Source of the DNA: Microvelia longipes
Lineage: Eukaryota > Arthropoda > Insecta > Hemiptera > Veliidae
Assembly (NCBI GenBank): GCA_018340805.1
Contig: JACMZG010001913.1
Coordinates: 27,222,099 to 27,286,098 of the forward strand
Reading direction: 5' to 3'
DNA: 64,000 bases
The notes below the pieces were generated by a model. It saw only the letters and a program-made list of their open reading frames with translations. It searched no databases and was not told the origin of the DNA. Positions 34,861-47,289 of the stretch are shown one piece after another (within the stretch, counting starts at the first letter, position 1; the number at the start of each line of letters is the position of its first letter). The translations under genes and the position numbers were made by a program.

Positions 34861-35747
34861 GTAAGGGAAAACAGCTAATTGCGTCATGTCTTGAATTTCG
34901 ACCACTAAAGATCATTGATTTTTATCCTGAGGATAAACAGGTACTCATTGAATTGCGTTCTGGGGATCAAGAGGTGCTTATTGAATTGCGTTTTGGGGAT
35001 CAAGAGGTACTCATTGAATTGCGTTCTAGGGATCAAGAGGTACTCATTGAATTGCGTTCTGGGGATCAAGAGGTACTCATTGAATTGCGTTCTAGGGATC
35101 AAGAGTACCATGAATGCGTTCTGGGGATCAAGAGGTACTCATTGAATATGACTTGGGATTTTTACGCTAGAGATATTGTAGTTTTAATATTAATATTACG
35201 AAAGAGAGAAATGAAAGGAATATATAACTTTAATATAATATAAACATAGCACACACATAAGCAACCTATACAGTGAGTGTATGATATATTTTATAGATTA
35301 AAGAATTTAAATATGAAAAAATTAGTAAAATAGATAAATAAATATTTTTAAAATAAAATAAAGTGAAAGGTCATACACAAATTAATGTGATGCTGTTAAA
35401 ATCTCGGACCCAATTCAATGAGTACCTTTGATCCCAGGACGCAATTCAGTACCTCTTGATGCAATCAATGAGTACTCCTCTTGATCCCAGGACGCAATTC
35501 AATGAGTACCTCTTGATCCCCAGAACGCAATTCAATGAGTACCTCTGATCCCAGAACGCAATTCAATGAGTACTTTGATCCTAGAACGCAATTCAATGAG
35601 TACCTCTGATCCCAAAACGCAATTCAATAAGCACCTCTTGATCCCCAGAACGCAATTCAATGAGTACCTGTTTATCCTCAGGATAAAAATCAATGATCTT
35701 TAGTGGTCGAAATTCAAGACGTGACGCAATTAGCTGCTTTCCCTTAC
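34861..35747. mobile_element. Foldback-type element with minisatellite arms
   Basis: The left arm (34861-35147) and right arm (35411-35747) are reverse complements. Each begins at the outer edge with GTAAGGGAAA..CAGCTAATT, then ~60 bp of unique sequence containing GACCACTAAAGATCATTGAT and TTTATCCTGAGGATAAACAG. About 7-9 tandem 33 bp units (AGGTACTCATTGAATTGCGT + TCTGGGGATCAAG) follow. The ~263 bp spacer has no open frame. Because 33 is a multiple of three, the arms give artefactual open frames that are not genes. Drosophila Foldback elements likewise have inverted arms made of tandem repeats. The TA flanks would suit a Tc1/mariner-type transposase, but none is present here. Confidence 0.85.
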
Positions 35748-35749
35748 TA
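35748..35749. repeat. TA flank, right
   Basis: A TA dinucleotide directly follows the terminal CCCTTAC of the right arm. Confidence 0.55.
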
Positions 35750-36800
35750 GCTTACTAATTTAACTCTTGTTTTTGTTTACATAAACCAATACTCATTTGA
35801 GTTTTGCGTACAAAACAGTGAGTTCATTTAACGCTATTTTTTGAGACAATTGGCATTCCGTTACATTCATAGAAGTCTGGAAGCAAACTTTATAGAAGAA
35901 ACACAAAAAGAAAAGACACTTGTATATAAATTTTCTTAAAACGACACATAGAATATAACGTAAGTAAATATTTAAATACACTGGAAAAACTCTTCTAAAC
36001 ATAGAAGAGCAATAAACATTTCCCGTAACGAATATGATTTTCTTTTATTACTTGAGATGTAGGTTAAGCAAACGAGATCCCACGACACAGAGTGGGAATT
36101 CCCCTCCCTGAGCTACTTAGCGTGCTTTTTAGAGCAGACTTTGTTTTAAGCACTTAAAAAGTATCATATAATATGATTAACTGGTGCTTCACGAGAGCAT
36201 ATACTTTCAAGAATACTTTGATGCATTAAATTTTAAGTTAACGAACCTCTCGCACAAATTAGTTGGGTAAGGAGAGCAGATATTACATATAAGTAATCAT
36301 ATTCTCACTTTAATAGTTTCAACTTCAACTAGAGATTTAAAAGTTATTTAATTACTTTTTGCTTACTTAATGGCTTTCTGCCTCAATATTAATTCATTAG
36401 TATTGCGTCTTATAATGTTTATAAGTTTGAGTTTTTGACTTATACTCCTAGGGAAAAAGATTACCGCTAGAGTATTAGAAGAATAGGTTGCAACCGCTGC
36501 GATGATTCAGATGCAGCGCCGATATTAGAGGCTAGAGTTGATATCAGACGATATCAGTCCTAAACTTTATGGTAAGCGGAGATCTAAGGTATAAGATCAC
36601 AAACAAGCCTTCATCACCTAAAATTATCTGTAAAGAGGGCCCAAGTAGGGTTGATCAACAATTAGGTTACTCATTCAATTTCATTAAAGAAGCGGAAGAG
36701 GTCTTTGTTTGAACTCCGAGATGTCCCCCCTCGATATATAAATTATAACGAATATTTAATTTATAACAACATAATTTAATTTATAAATCAAATAATAATT
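35750..36800. other. Gene-free stretch
   Basis: No supported gene or repeat. Confidence 0.5.
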
Positions 36801-36868
36801 ATTTTATTATTTAAAATAATAAAATGTTTCATTAATATAATATGTTTTATTTAAAAATAAAACATATT
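36801..36868. repeat. Two neighbouring AT palindromes
   Basis: 36801-36825 is a perfect palindrome with 12 bp arms around one A (arm ATTTTATTATTT). 36839-36868 has perfect 14 bp arms around AA (arm AATATGTTTTATTT). They lie 13 bp apart. Confidence 0.85.
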
Positions 36869-36909
36869 AAATAAGATAACAACATATTTAATTTATTAAA
36901 AAAATCAAT

Positions 36910-39005
36910 AAAATAAGATGATATTTTGGTATAAACAAAGCTGATTCAATAAAAGCATCCGTTCATCATTACAGAGACATTCATTTGCAGAAGTTCAAAA
37001 CCACACATTCCCTCCCAGATAATCCTCGGCAGCCCCTGGGTAGAGAGTTATATATGAGAATTAATTTATTATATCTTATTATAGTATTCAATATCTCTTC
37101 TTGTTATACAGTGCATTATGCATCACTATAATTAGGAATATTTCCATAATTAAATTTACCTCTACCTTTAATGCAAATCCATATTGTTATTTTGGATTAG
37201 TTATATTTGGATATTAGATATTGTAATGTCTTGTTGAATTTCAAGCTTTTAAATTGACTGAATACTAATACAAGTACAGACCGCAAGATCGTTGCTGGCC
37301 CACAAACGGAGTCTTGGTAACAGAAGCTAAAACATCGTTGCTAACTCAGATTGATGTCAAGAGCAGAGTATGGGTAGCTTCAAACACAGGATAGCGAAAA
37401 TACCAATAACGTTGTGACTAGGCCGTGCCGCAGACACAGATGTTTTTCAGCGAAACTTTTTCAAAATAAAACAGACTAGAAGTTTTATTTTGAACTGTAT
37501 ACTTTTCTGCAACTAAAAATAGTTGCATCTTCCTCTATTAGCTAAATTCGAACACACATCTCCATTGTAGTTCACTGTCCATCATTTTTCTTCAGAGTCT
37601 TTATATATCTCCTATTAATATTAACCTTTCATCTTTTTCAAATTCACGCTCATGTGAACCTCTTATAATTTTTCACAACAAAAAGATTGTTTTTAATTTG
37701 AAGTTCTTTGTGAAAAACATTACCAAGTGAGAAAATGCTCTCCTTCTTATAAAAAACACAGCCCCTAATCAACTCTTTTTGTTGTAGAGAATTATCCCCA
37801 GTTGGCCCTTTAAAAAAGCCGCATTGTCTACATCTCATACTAAAGAAGAAGAAAACAGACGAATTTCACATTTGAAAGGCCCGCTTAAGAAGAAAACAAA
37901 AGAAAAAGGTTGGAAAGCTCATCTTTGAAAAGGCGGATTTTCTTTACGTCGGAAATAAGAACTGACAGAAAACAAGCATCCCCGGGGAGATTTTTCTGTG
38001 GAAAGTCGAGGTAGGTTTTCCTCTATCCTTAGTAACATGTTACCTTCTCTCCTCATGTAACGTTTCCAACATTTGATTCAACAACAGTACTATACAACCA
38101 TTTGATTTACATTTCCCTAGAGTAGTACTATTTAGAATAAGAAAATTTAAAACAGAATTTATTTACTTGATTTATGAAGTTTGCAGTTTTCAAGAATCGA
38201 GAGAAATTTTTACAAACATACATAATAGGCTGAGCTTTAATAATTTTAATATTTGTATACTTATTATCTTATAATACCTAATGAAGTAAAACGAGTTACC
38301 CAATTGAATGATCACTCTGTCAGTGGTCTATTGAAAAATATTATGCTAACAGGGTATACATCCAGCTCACGAATACCTCGGTTAACACTTACCACACGAG
38401 AACTGCATAGAATTGGTTGATCATCCACCTAAGTAATGACCGTGCTTGAAAAAGCTTCGGGATCTAATGAGAACAATGCAGCTATGAGGGAAGGCTAAGG
38501 TTTTTGAATCATCCTCCATCTGAAGTACATAAATAAATATTCAACATGCAATTTCAGGGAGGCCAAGTAGAGTAAGTTCAGTTCACTTTGTAAATATATA
38601 ATTTGGTGTGTTATTTGGCAGAGTAAAATTCTTTTCGTAAAACTCATTAGTGCAACATTCCCATGGCTGGTAACCCCAAACTTATGCGCTATACATACAC
38701 ACTGTTTCAGCGTCAGCATTAAAAACTAAGATCTTAGCTGATAGTGGGACAGCACTACTTTTAACTAAAAATTTCCGACACATATTTAAGGCAAACTTAG
38801 TTCTCATAGGCCTATCAGGGTAAGTGTAAATACAAACTAAGTATGATATTTATATTTAAGTATTTATACTTTTTTGCAATCTCGATTCCTCTTCCCCAAT
38901 AAAACCATTTGTCTTTCCTTGATATTTTTCCCTTGTAATCAAATATTATTTTTTTCTTATGCAAGTCTGATCTACGTTCCATTTCACGCAATATTCTTGC
39001 AGTTT
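36910..39005. other. Gene-free stretch
   Basis: No supported gene or mobile element. Confidence 0.5.
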
Positions 39006-39009
39006 GGTA

Positions 39010-39366
39010 ATATTTTTATTTTATTTTGGAATCTGTTATCATTAATGAGAATGATGTTGTCGCAGTACAGTAATATTCTGACATTAAAGTTTCCAATTTT
39101 AATTTCCCTTTCTAGCTAATCATACAAGTAATTCAAGGACAGAGAAAGGGGACTTAACAAGCATCCTTGACTAAGCCCAAACTCTGTGGCTTAATTTTGA
39201 GTTATTTTAGCTCCTTGACACCAAACGCCTGCATCGGTTTCTTCATATAAGTGTTTTATAACTCTTGAAAATTTTCTTTAGAGCTTTATCTTCGCCGACT
39301 TATAGATCATACTTTGCCGATCTACTCTTTCAAGCGCATACTCTAAATCTATGAATGAACAATTCT
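39010..39366 (-). pseudogene. Decayed LINE reverse transcriptase core
   Basis: A single minus-strand frame, interrupted by three stops, carries three RT motifs in order and at plausible spacing. Motif A is FIDLEYALERVD (about 39318-39359). Motif B is GLSQGCLLSPLS (about 39150-39190). A motif C relic is LLYCDN in place of YADD (about 39056-39073). The QGCLLSP form is typical of RTE- and L1-like LINEs. Flanking coding sequence is not recognisable. This is an old copy, unrelated in detail to the LINEs at 11-16 and 49-51 kb. Confidence 0.65.
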
Positions 39367-39599
39367 TTTATTCTTTCTTTCTTACCAGTTTTAGGTTAAT
39401 TAGACCAATTAAACTGAAAATATATCAAGGAAATGGTAAAGTATGATTTTCTAAATCAATTCTGAAATTCATTTAAACTTTTTTTGACATATTCTGATAA
39501 TTAGCCCGCAATAAATGTTTATTGTATTTAGAAAAGATGTCATGACTATCTAAAGCTTAAAGTAGCATTACTGCAATCAGGAAAAATTATAAAGCATGA

Positions 39600-39905
39600 A
39601 GAGTGTTGAGATTTGAAACTCGCATTTACTCGACCTCAGAGTGTGTCGATTATTAAAAGCCTAATGTTGCATTACTTCGGTCTCCCTGCGCTTAACCTCA
39701 GAAAAAAATATTGATCTTAAGTCTGGGGTGTTGTTAGTTCGGACTCGCTAAGCTCTACCTCTGAAAAAAATAGTGATCTAATAAATCTATTCTTATTTCA
39801 AGGGTGATATGACTTCAAACTCGCTTCGCTCGTCCTTTAGAATTACTTCAAGGCTATAATAGCAATGCTCCGGTCTCGCTAATCTCGACCTTAGAATAAT
39901 GTACT
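39600..39905 (+). repeat. ~65 bp tandem repeat of the family A CTCG motif
   Basis: Five spaced words resembling GACTCGCTTCGCTCGTCC start near 39617, 39680, 39748, 39815 and 39872. They are separated by A-rich spacers with ATTGATCTAA. They match the duplicated motif in the 5' part of family A, so this is a local expansion of that subrepeat. Confidence 0.65.
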
Positions 39906-40494
39906 GTTCCAAAGTCTTTTTTGAACTTAGAATTATTAGGTAACCCAATGTCAAAGATATTATAACTTAAGGTTAATAAAAGCTTCAAAAACTAAAGCAG
40001 CTGGTAGCCTATAAGTTAAATAATGCCAGGAATGTATTTTAAGATTATACTAAATGAATTGTTATTTGTTTGCAATAATTTCCTTTAAACATAAAGCAGA
40101 AGCAGTTAGAAAAAGTAAAATAAATTAGTAATAAACAATTTAAAAAAACCCTGACAGCAGAATACGAATTACAATCGTGTTTGTTACTACTTTTTGATGT
40201 AAATTTTTAATTAAAGTTTATATCTGCAGACTTTTGTATAAAAATATTGAACTGTAAAATTAAAACGTTAAAAAGATGTATTAACTTTGAAGAAATCGTC
40301 GGAATACCTGGAAACATTTCATCAAGACAGCGTCACATTCACGCAACATTACATCACAGTTTCCAATGCTATCCTTGATTTTACAATACGGGAAATGTCA
40401 AGTAAAGTATAATATTAGATCTCTTCAGGCTAAATCTTTTTTTAGAATTGAAAAAAATGTAACTAAAATAAAAAGTAAATTTAACTGGGATCAG

Positions 40495-40600
40495 TGGTTT
40501 TCACAAAGTTGTCTGTTTGTATGTGTGTGTTAGTGTATGTGCGTGTTTGAAAGCAGCGAATCCCCAGTGTGTTTATGCTAGAATTTAAACTCAGTAAAAA
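40495..40600 (-). repeat. Family A, 3' fragment
   Basis: The minus strand reads TAGCATAAACACACTGGGGA followed by an (AC)n stretch and ACAGACAACTTTGTGAAAAC, as in the longer copies. Confidence 0.6.
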
Positions 40601-40847
40601 ATCATATTTTGAATTGCATTTTCCATAATAAGCCAAAGGAAAGAATAGCACACTACAGAGAAAAAACTTCTCTCAGTGTGTGCATTCAGTGTGGCATTTT
40701 ATTGATGGCAAAATTTCTTGAATACATTTTACTTTAGCAAATAGTAAAATCATGTGCCTATGGAAGTATTATGCTTTAATTAACAAAATTAAGAGAAAAT
40801 ACTAGTACTAATTTTTATAGAGGCTATAAAAATTAAAAAAAACAAGC

Positions 40848-40990
40848 GCGGAGGTCTGCAAGTCGAGCAAATTTTCTTTTGCCTAAGAAATGCGCTCTTT
40901 CATGCTTATCAATCTAATTTTCGCTTCATTTTTCGGTTAATATTTAATAACCTAAGCAGTAGCGTCACAACTTGTTTCATTTTTTCGAAT
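40848..40990 (+). repeat. Family X motif copy, longest
   Basis: GAGGTCTGCAAGTCGAGCAA, AAATGCGCTCTTTCATGCTT, ATCAATCTAATTTTCGCTTC and TTTCGGTTAATATTTAATAA follow one another as in the copy at 27135. Confidence 0.6.
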
Positions 40991-40999
40991 TTTCAAAGA

Positions 41000-43554
41000 A
41001 AATGCGCATATTTATCCCATAGATTATACATTAAACAGCATTATTTAAACTTATTTGAAGTTCAGTTTATGCTATTTAAGTTTATTAACCAATTTCTTGC
41101 GACTGCCTTCAGAAAATGAACTGATCTAAATAACAGGAACATCAAAAGAAAAACTCGTGAATATTATTTAACAAAAGACAGATAGGTGCTATGATACTGA
41201 ATTACAAGCATTTTCATTGCCTTCCTCAAAATTTAAAATTTCTGTAATTTAAGCAAGAGAAGAAACATATACAATTCTTCACTGTAATTATTTTAGACTT
41301 ACATTATTTCGATGCAGAATTTAAATCGCAAACAAAATCCATTACGCCGTCTTAATTAATGTGAATGACTTTTTTAACTTATAAGCCCCTTAATTACGTC
41401 AACTTAAGAAATGTATCCGCTGAAGTTAAGTCTCATATTTTTAATGAGATGCCTTCCCGGCGCTCTATATGCTTTTCTGAGACAACATTTCTTTATCATC
41501 TTTAAATTAAAAATAGCGTTTTAAAGAGTTATACTTTCACTTCAAAAAGAAAATTCAAATATTTTTTTAAGCATATTATTCCGCTTTTTAAATTAAATTA
41601 TTTCTTTGATTGTTGATAAATAAACAAGTCATTAAAATTATGATGTAACTCAGCTGAAAACTGTAATTACTTGTAGAAATTTGTTTTTCGTTTTAAAATC
41701 GGTTGACAAAGTTTATTTATTTGTGCATCTTCTGATGAGGTGGGAATCTGTAAATTAAATCAGTGAGTGAAGGTCTCAGTGATGAAACCCACATGAGTGT
41801 CTACTTTCTAGGCAATATGGGTTCGATCCTTTTCGGGGCTATTGTGTGACGTTAGTAAGCCACAATAATGACTCTTAAAAAATCTTAAAAAATTCACTTA
41901 ACCTCAAAAAATGATTGGAAATGGCTGAAATTAAAACTCTTGCATATCTAAATGCATAGTCCTTTTGCATGCATAATACCATTACATAGTCCTGCATGCA
42001 TAATAGCATGTCATGGATATAGCAGATACAACTATCCAAGCTAAACACATAAACGAGGTTTAATATTAACTTAAAGGATAAGTTCTGATTTTCACGTTTA
42101 AAATATAAAACATTATGTAAAAAACGAAATTCGCAAATTTCTAACTAGCGAATTGTTGTTTGTTGCCCTAACAAGAACCCAGTGGACGAAAATCGGCAAA
42201 AAAAACGGAGGCCGTAAATCGTAAATAGACGAAAGGCCTATGTACAATTTTTTAATTTTGTTCTAACGTTAATTAGTTAGGATTTCTATAACATGATTAT
42301 TTAGACAACGTCTGAAGAAGTTTAATTTATATAATTTATATAGAAATTCCGTGAAAGTTTGAAGAAACGTTTGACGCATCTTAACCTAAAAAGGTCAGAT
42401 AAATTTGACGTACATGTATAAAAGTAAAGCATCAATTTTAAAACTGAATATTTGAAACGAAATCAAATTTAGAATTTTATGAAGTAGTTAAAATATTGTA
42501 TAATTCTGAATAGTTTTTGATGCCAAGAAATAGTTTAATTTTGTATACAGCATTTTAAGTTAAATTTACTCGCATTTTTAAAATAATATTAATATTTTAT
42601 TAAATTTTCTTCAGTTAGATCCCTCTTATAATTCTTTTGAATAAATCATACTACAATTTCTAGCCAAATGCTTTATACATTTATTTCATTTATCATTTAA
42701 AAAATAAAAATGAATTCATTCGTTGCCACGAGGAAACAAAAGCTGGTCGTTAGTAAATTTAGAGTTAAAATTGATTGTTAGATTTTATGCTAAAATACAC
42801 ATTAAACTTTCATGTTTGGTGGACTCAAGTGTGCGTGATTTTAGTAAGACATGACTGAGGTTACTGAGGTTATTAAATGGATTTGCCCAACCTTCAGTAT
42901 TCATAATCTGTTTATTTGAGCCTTTGTTGCAGTGATAATTTCTGAATGAGCTATAAAAAAGATTTTTAAAATCTAATCTGGGATTGAAGAATAATTGTCT
43001 GTGTTATTTTTTCCAAATCTGTTATTTTTTCTATTTCTTATTTTTTCCTCACCTTCCACAAGAAAAAGTGTTGTCTTCATCTTAAACTACCGGAACCGAG
43101 TTTTCATTATAATTATTAGTTTCAAACACTTTCATGGTGTTCTGAGTTGTTTTCATCATCCTGTCTGTGTGACTGAGTGTCTTGTATTTTGAGACTATGA
43201 CAACCAAAAACTTTAAAAATATTGTTAAATAGCAAAAATGCAACTCAAATGCATCTGTAGGGTGTAGGGTTTATCGATCCATAAAGTTTTATTTTGATAA
43301 TAGTCGTTTTATTTATTATCAGTATTATTTCACAAATTTTCATAAAGTGTTTAAATCGAGCTGAAATGGTTCCCACATCCACTACTATGTACGGTTAACA
43401 AAATACGAGGTATCTTTTTATCAGTATTAGTTTTAGTTTCATAACATAATGTAAACATACCATGTTTTTGGACAAATATTTTTTAAAGCATGCTTATATC
43501 GTGGCAGTATGCCTCATATATGAACTATAAATATAACTAACAGATGTAGGAAAA
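41000..43554. other. Gene-free stretch
   Basis: No supported gene. A box B-like word with a weak arm (GGGTTCGATCC at about 41820) may be a SINE relic. Confidence 0.5.
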
Positions 43555-43630
43555 CAAACATGAGGGCGCAAAGCGGCCGCAGGAAGCGCATGGGCCGCGT
43601 AGCGGCCCAGTCATGAAGCGGCCAAAAAAC
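43555..43630. other. Small GC island with perfect hairpin
   Basis: Inside AT-rich DNA, this stretch is mostly G and C, contains a GCGGCCGC site, and has a perfect stem TGGGCCGC / GCGGCCCA with a GTA loop (43591-43609). GCGGCC recurs four times. It has no coding frame and resembles no RNA I know. Confidence 0.6.
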
Positions 43631-44199
43631 CGAAAGCCTCTTGTTTGAAATTAAAATAGAAAAATGAGGACAACGTTAACAACATGAAAATACATTTTGG
43701 TTATAAACAAATTAATTTGTTTATAGAGCTTATATAATTATGCACAAAGCCTGGATGTAGGATTAGGCAGAAATATTTAATATCAGACATATTTCCATAA
43801 TACTTAAAGCTTAAATTTTGAAAATAAGTTATACAATTTGAAATGGTGTAATGCCTTTTTGAGAAAACATAATAATTATATACATAAATAAAAAAATACA
43901 TAGAATAATAATATTCTTATTTTTAATAAGAATCAGTAACTTAATAAGAAGTTAATGATTAAATAACAGTTTTAATAATAATAAGTTAATGAGAATAAAC
44001 AATAAACAGACCTTTATAAGGACTGTGATTTAATATAATGAAACTTAATATGAAGCATAAAATAAACAACGAGACGTTTTTTTAAGAGAACAAAATATCG
44101 TATAAAAAAGAAAAAATGAAGTAGTAATTGTAACACTAAGTATTAGTTTTTTTAAAGTTTCTTTTAGTTTTTATAAGTAACAAATAAAAACAAATTAAT

Positions 44200-44406
44200 A
44201 ACTCAGAAGTCCAATATTTTTATATAAAATAAATATAACTGAGCTTTCGACCAAAGTGCTGAAAGTTTAACTATACCAAGGTGTAATATGAAGTAGTGTG
44301 TAATATTTTTATTTATTTAATATTTAGTAAAACTCTGATGATGACTAATTTTAGTCGAAAGCTCAGTTATTTATTTTATAAAAATATTAAAGGGCTTCTG
44401 TGTAAT
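44200..44406. repeat. Inverted repeat pair containing a hammerhead-like core
   Basis: The left arm (CAGAAGTCC..AATATTTTTATATAAAAT..AACTGAGCTTTCGACC, 44205-44258) and right arm (44345-44402) are imperfect reverse complements of ~50-60 bp around a ~90 bp spacer. They are either a small inverted-repeat element or two oppositely oriented copies of one repeat. Confidence 0.7.
44335..44366 (+). ncRNA. Hammerhead ribozyme-like core
   Basis: CTGATGA (44335-44341), a 5 bp stem II GACTA/TAGTC with an ATTT loop (44343-44356), GAAA (44357-44360), then GCTCAG. These are the invariant hammerhead boxes in the right order. Stem III could pair with AACTGAGC at 44237-44244, which is followed by TT, but I do not find a convincing stem I. 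The cleavage site is therefore unproven. Confidence 0.5.
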
Positions 44407-44738
44407 TATTCTTTATTTATTAGTTTTTTTTATTAATATTTGATTTTATTATTATATTTGTTTTATTGATAAAGTATTAGAATGTACTTAATATTGCACA
44501 ATTTATATTAACGTAATAATATATTAAATTACATATTCAAAATTATATTATTTAACAAACACTAGCTGACACGAAAATTTGAAATAAGCTAAAAGTAAAC
44601 AAATAATTTCTAGTATAGAAAATTTAAAATAAAAAAATTAAATTAAAACATAAAGTTAGAGGTAAAAGTTTGTGTCAATGATAAATTATAAGTAAAATAA
44701 GTTGGACGCAATCCAATGTCAATGTTATTTACCATCAA

Positions 44739-44777
44739 CAACGTTTCGGGAGCAGGTACTTCTCCCATTGTCTTGAG
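44739..44777 (-). ncRNA. Hammerhead-like motif, degenerate
   Basis: The minus strand reads CTCAAGACAATGGGAG, a 9-base loop, CTCCC, then GAAACGTTG. Stem II (GGGAG/CTCCC) and GAAA are intact and the CUGAUGA box is decayed. It resembles the motifs at 17253 and 61815. Confidence 0.4.
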
Positions 44778-44888
44778 AAAAATCAGGTGCGTCTTGAGAA
44801 AGACGGTGCGTGTTATATGTATGTTGGGTGACAGGATTTTAACCTGACATAGTAAACAAATGTCAACGAATTTGCAGAGCACTTGCAA

Positions 44889-46539
44889 AGTCGTTGATTT
44901 TGGCCTACTAAGTCAGATGAATTCCTGACACCCTAGACATAACACTAACCAATAAGCACCATGGAAACGGATAAAACAAAAGCTATATAATATTGATAAA
45001 TGAAGACAAATCTGCAGGCTGGAGATCTAAAGATTTAGGCCATTATCTTGGGTTCGACTCCAACTATGTCACCCATCCTATTAGCAAATTTTTAAAGGAA
45101 ATTCACCATAAGATACTTACCAAGGATTTCCTTATAATATTATCATTATTATTCTTATCAAAGAAATCCTTGTAATATTAGGTCATGCAAAGAAATTATA
45201 TGGTGCTATATAAATAGCTCAGACAGAAAAAACTGTTTATACACGGAATAAAAGAATTTAATTAATTAATTAGATAAATCTATAAGATGTTAAAGAAACA
45301 AGGCAATTCAAAAAATTATAACTTGATCACCTCCTTTTAGAAATATTGAAAAAATGTATATCCTTTACGAGGTGTCATTTAAAAACAGGCTCTTAAATCG
45401 GAAGACTGTTATGTCAGAGGGGAATCATAAAATAGAGGTCACCTACAACACACAAACAGGCAGAAGCAAAATGATTGCAGCTATTTATTTCAGTAAAATT
45501 AGTGTGGTTTGTTCAAGAATCTGTTAATTATTATGTACAACCGTCTTCATAATATTAAATATTACAGTGCTTCTCCTTGTTCTTTCGATGTAAGGAAGCA
45601 ACAAGACCAATAATACCCTCTCTGAGACCACCATAAAACCCATGTACTGCGTCATGAAGTCTTTTGTACAAATCTCGTTACCTAATTCATACTAAACAGG
45701 TTTCCCATTATAAGAAGTAATTTGATGTAAGTCGTTGGGAAATCTCGTGTAATCTGCTAAGCAGCTTTCCCATTCAAAGAAAATTGAGAGTTCTTATCAG
45801 TGATATCTCACCGCTTGCCCTGATATCATGGCTTTCCATAGGACTTGCTTAACGTCTAAAGGTAAAATATAATCACTGCAATCTATTCACCCGGGAATCT
45901 CTAGTAATCAGATTACCCTTTCTTATACAAAACTACCATTTTCATTTTCTCCAAGAAAATATCCGCCATTACACAAAGAGTCGTTTCTTAGGGTTTCCTA
46001 TTTAGTTAAATTACTTTAGACCTTTTTTTTTTTGGTTATATCTTTTGAAAATACCAAGACGTACTAATAGATTTTTATATCAGAGATATCTTTTTTTAAA
46101 CCAATTTGAGGAAGAATGAAATTAGGTTAAGAATCTTTTCATTCTTTCGTTTCATTCAATTTCTTTGGATAGGAAAGTTATTTTTTTCTGAAAAATATTC
46201 AAAACCTCTATTCAGTATCCGGATTGAAATGGTCTAATTATGATTTCATTTAAATTGAAACAGAACTATGCGAATCTCAAAATTAATCGCATTGTTATCA
46301 GATTCACCTCATACAAAAAGGTTTAAAGTTTGTTTTAACTAAAAGGTCTTAAGCTGAACCATCAAGCCATGGTGCAAAAAGTATAAATATTTGGTTCATG
46401 CTTTATGCCTGAGAAGAAAGATTGAACTTTGTAATAGAAACATACTTGGTAACAGAAAATATTCACTTTATACCCTATAATATGTGAAATGTACGATTAC
46501 TCCTGGTTCTTAAAATAAATGGAAGGACTAAAAATTAAG
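44889..46539. other. Gene-free stretch
   Basis: No supported gene. A box B-like word (TTGGGTTCGACTCCAA near 45047) may be a SINE relic. Confidence 0.5.
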
Positions 46540-46620
46540 AAGGATAACGAAGCAAGTCCGATGTAGTGAGGACGAGCATAGTGAATCTAATGTGGTGGGG
46601 AAGTTCTAAGGTACCCCGTA
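46540..46620 (-). repeat. Family A, 5' end fragment
   Basis: The minus strand reads GGTACCTTAGAACTTCCCCA, CCACATTAGATTCACTATG and CTCGTCCTCACTACATCGGA, the opening block of family A. Confidence 0.6.
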
Positions 46621-47289
46621 TTAAACAAATAGAGTATAATATCAATATTAAAGTCCTTGTAACTAAAACGTTTCTCCAGAAATATTTTGTTTTAGATAAC
46701 TACGATAGTCATGGTAAAAAAAGCTTGAAAATTTCACTTGTGGTTGTGGTTAAACCTGATAATAAACCGTGCACGCAGCCTTCTGGAAAGCTTAAAAGGT
46801 TTTGTAATAATTAGACCTTAGTCTTCCGGGGACGACCACGTCGCTATCATCACTGTGCGGTGATTCCAGTCATCCACATTGAAGATGTCACCACCGGGTG
46901 GTGGTTTTGGTCATTTAAATTTTTAAACTGCCACCGTCAGATGGATACCAAAGTATGGGGACGCCTTCATATAATCTCATTTTAACAAAATAAATTTCTA
47001 GCTCGAGCATGTCCAAAAAATGAAAAGTCGAGTAAAACGAAAATTTAAAAGAAAATTTATTACTTTTGGCGGAAAACAAAAATTTAGAAATAGTACAGCA
47101 ATAAATAAAATTATGCTGGATAACAAAGAAATAATATGATTTAAATATGAATGAATAAAATATGAGTTATACTTATATATATTTATACGAAATAAAATAA
47201 TAATGACGAATAAAATAAAAACGGCATAGGAAAAATTCAAAACAATAAAACAGAGTGCATTCCATTTAATGGAATCTATAAATTTAATC

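Noticed and set aside
34905..35243. Repetitive peptides of the NCVLGIKRYSL / LLIPRTQFNEY type
   Set aside because: They arise because the 33 bp minisatellite unit is a multiple of three, so several frames stay open by chance.
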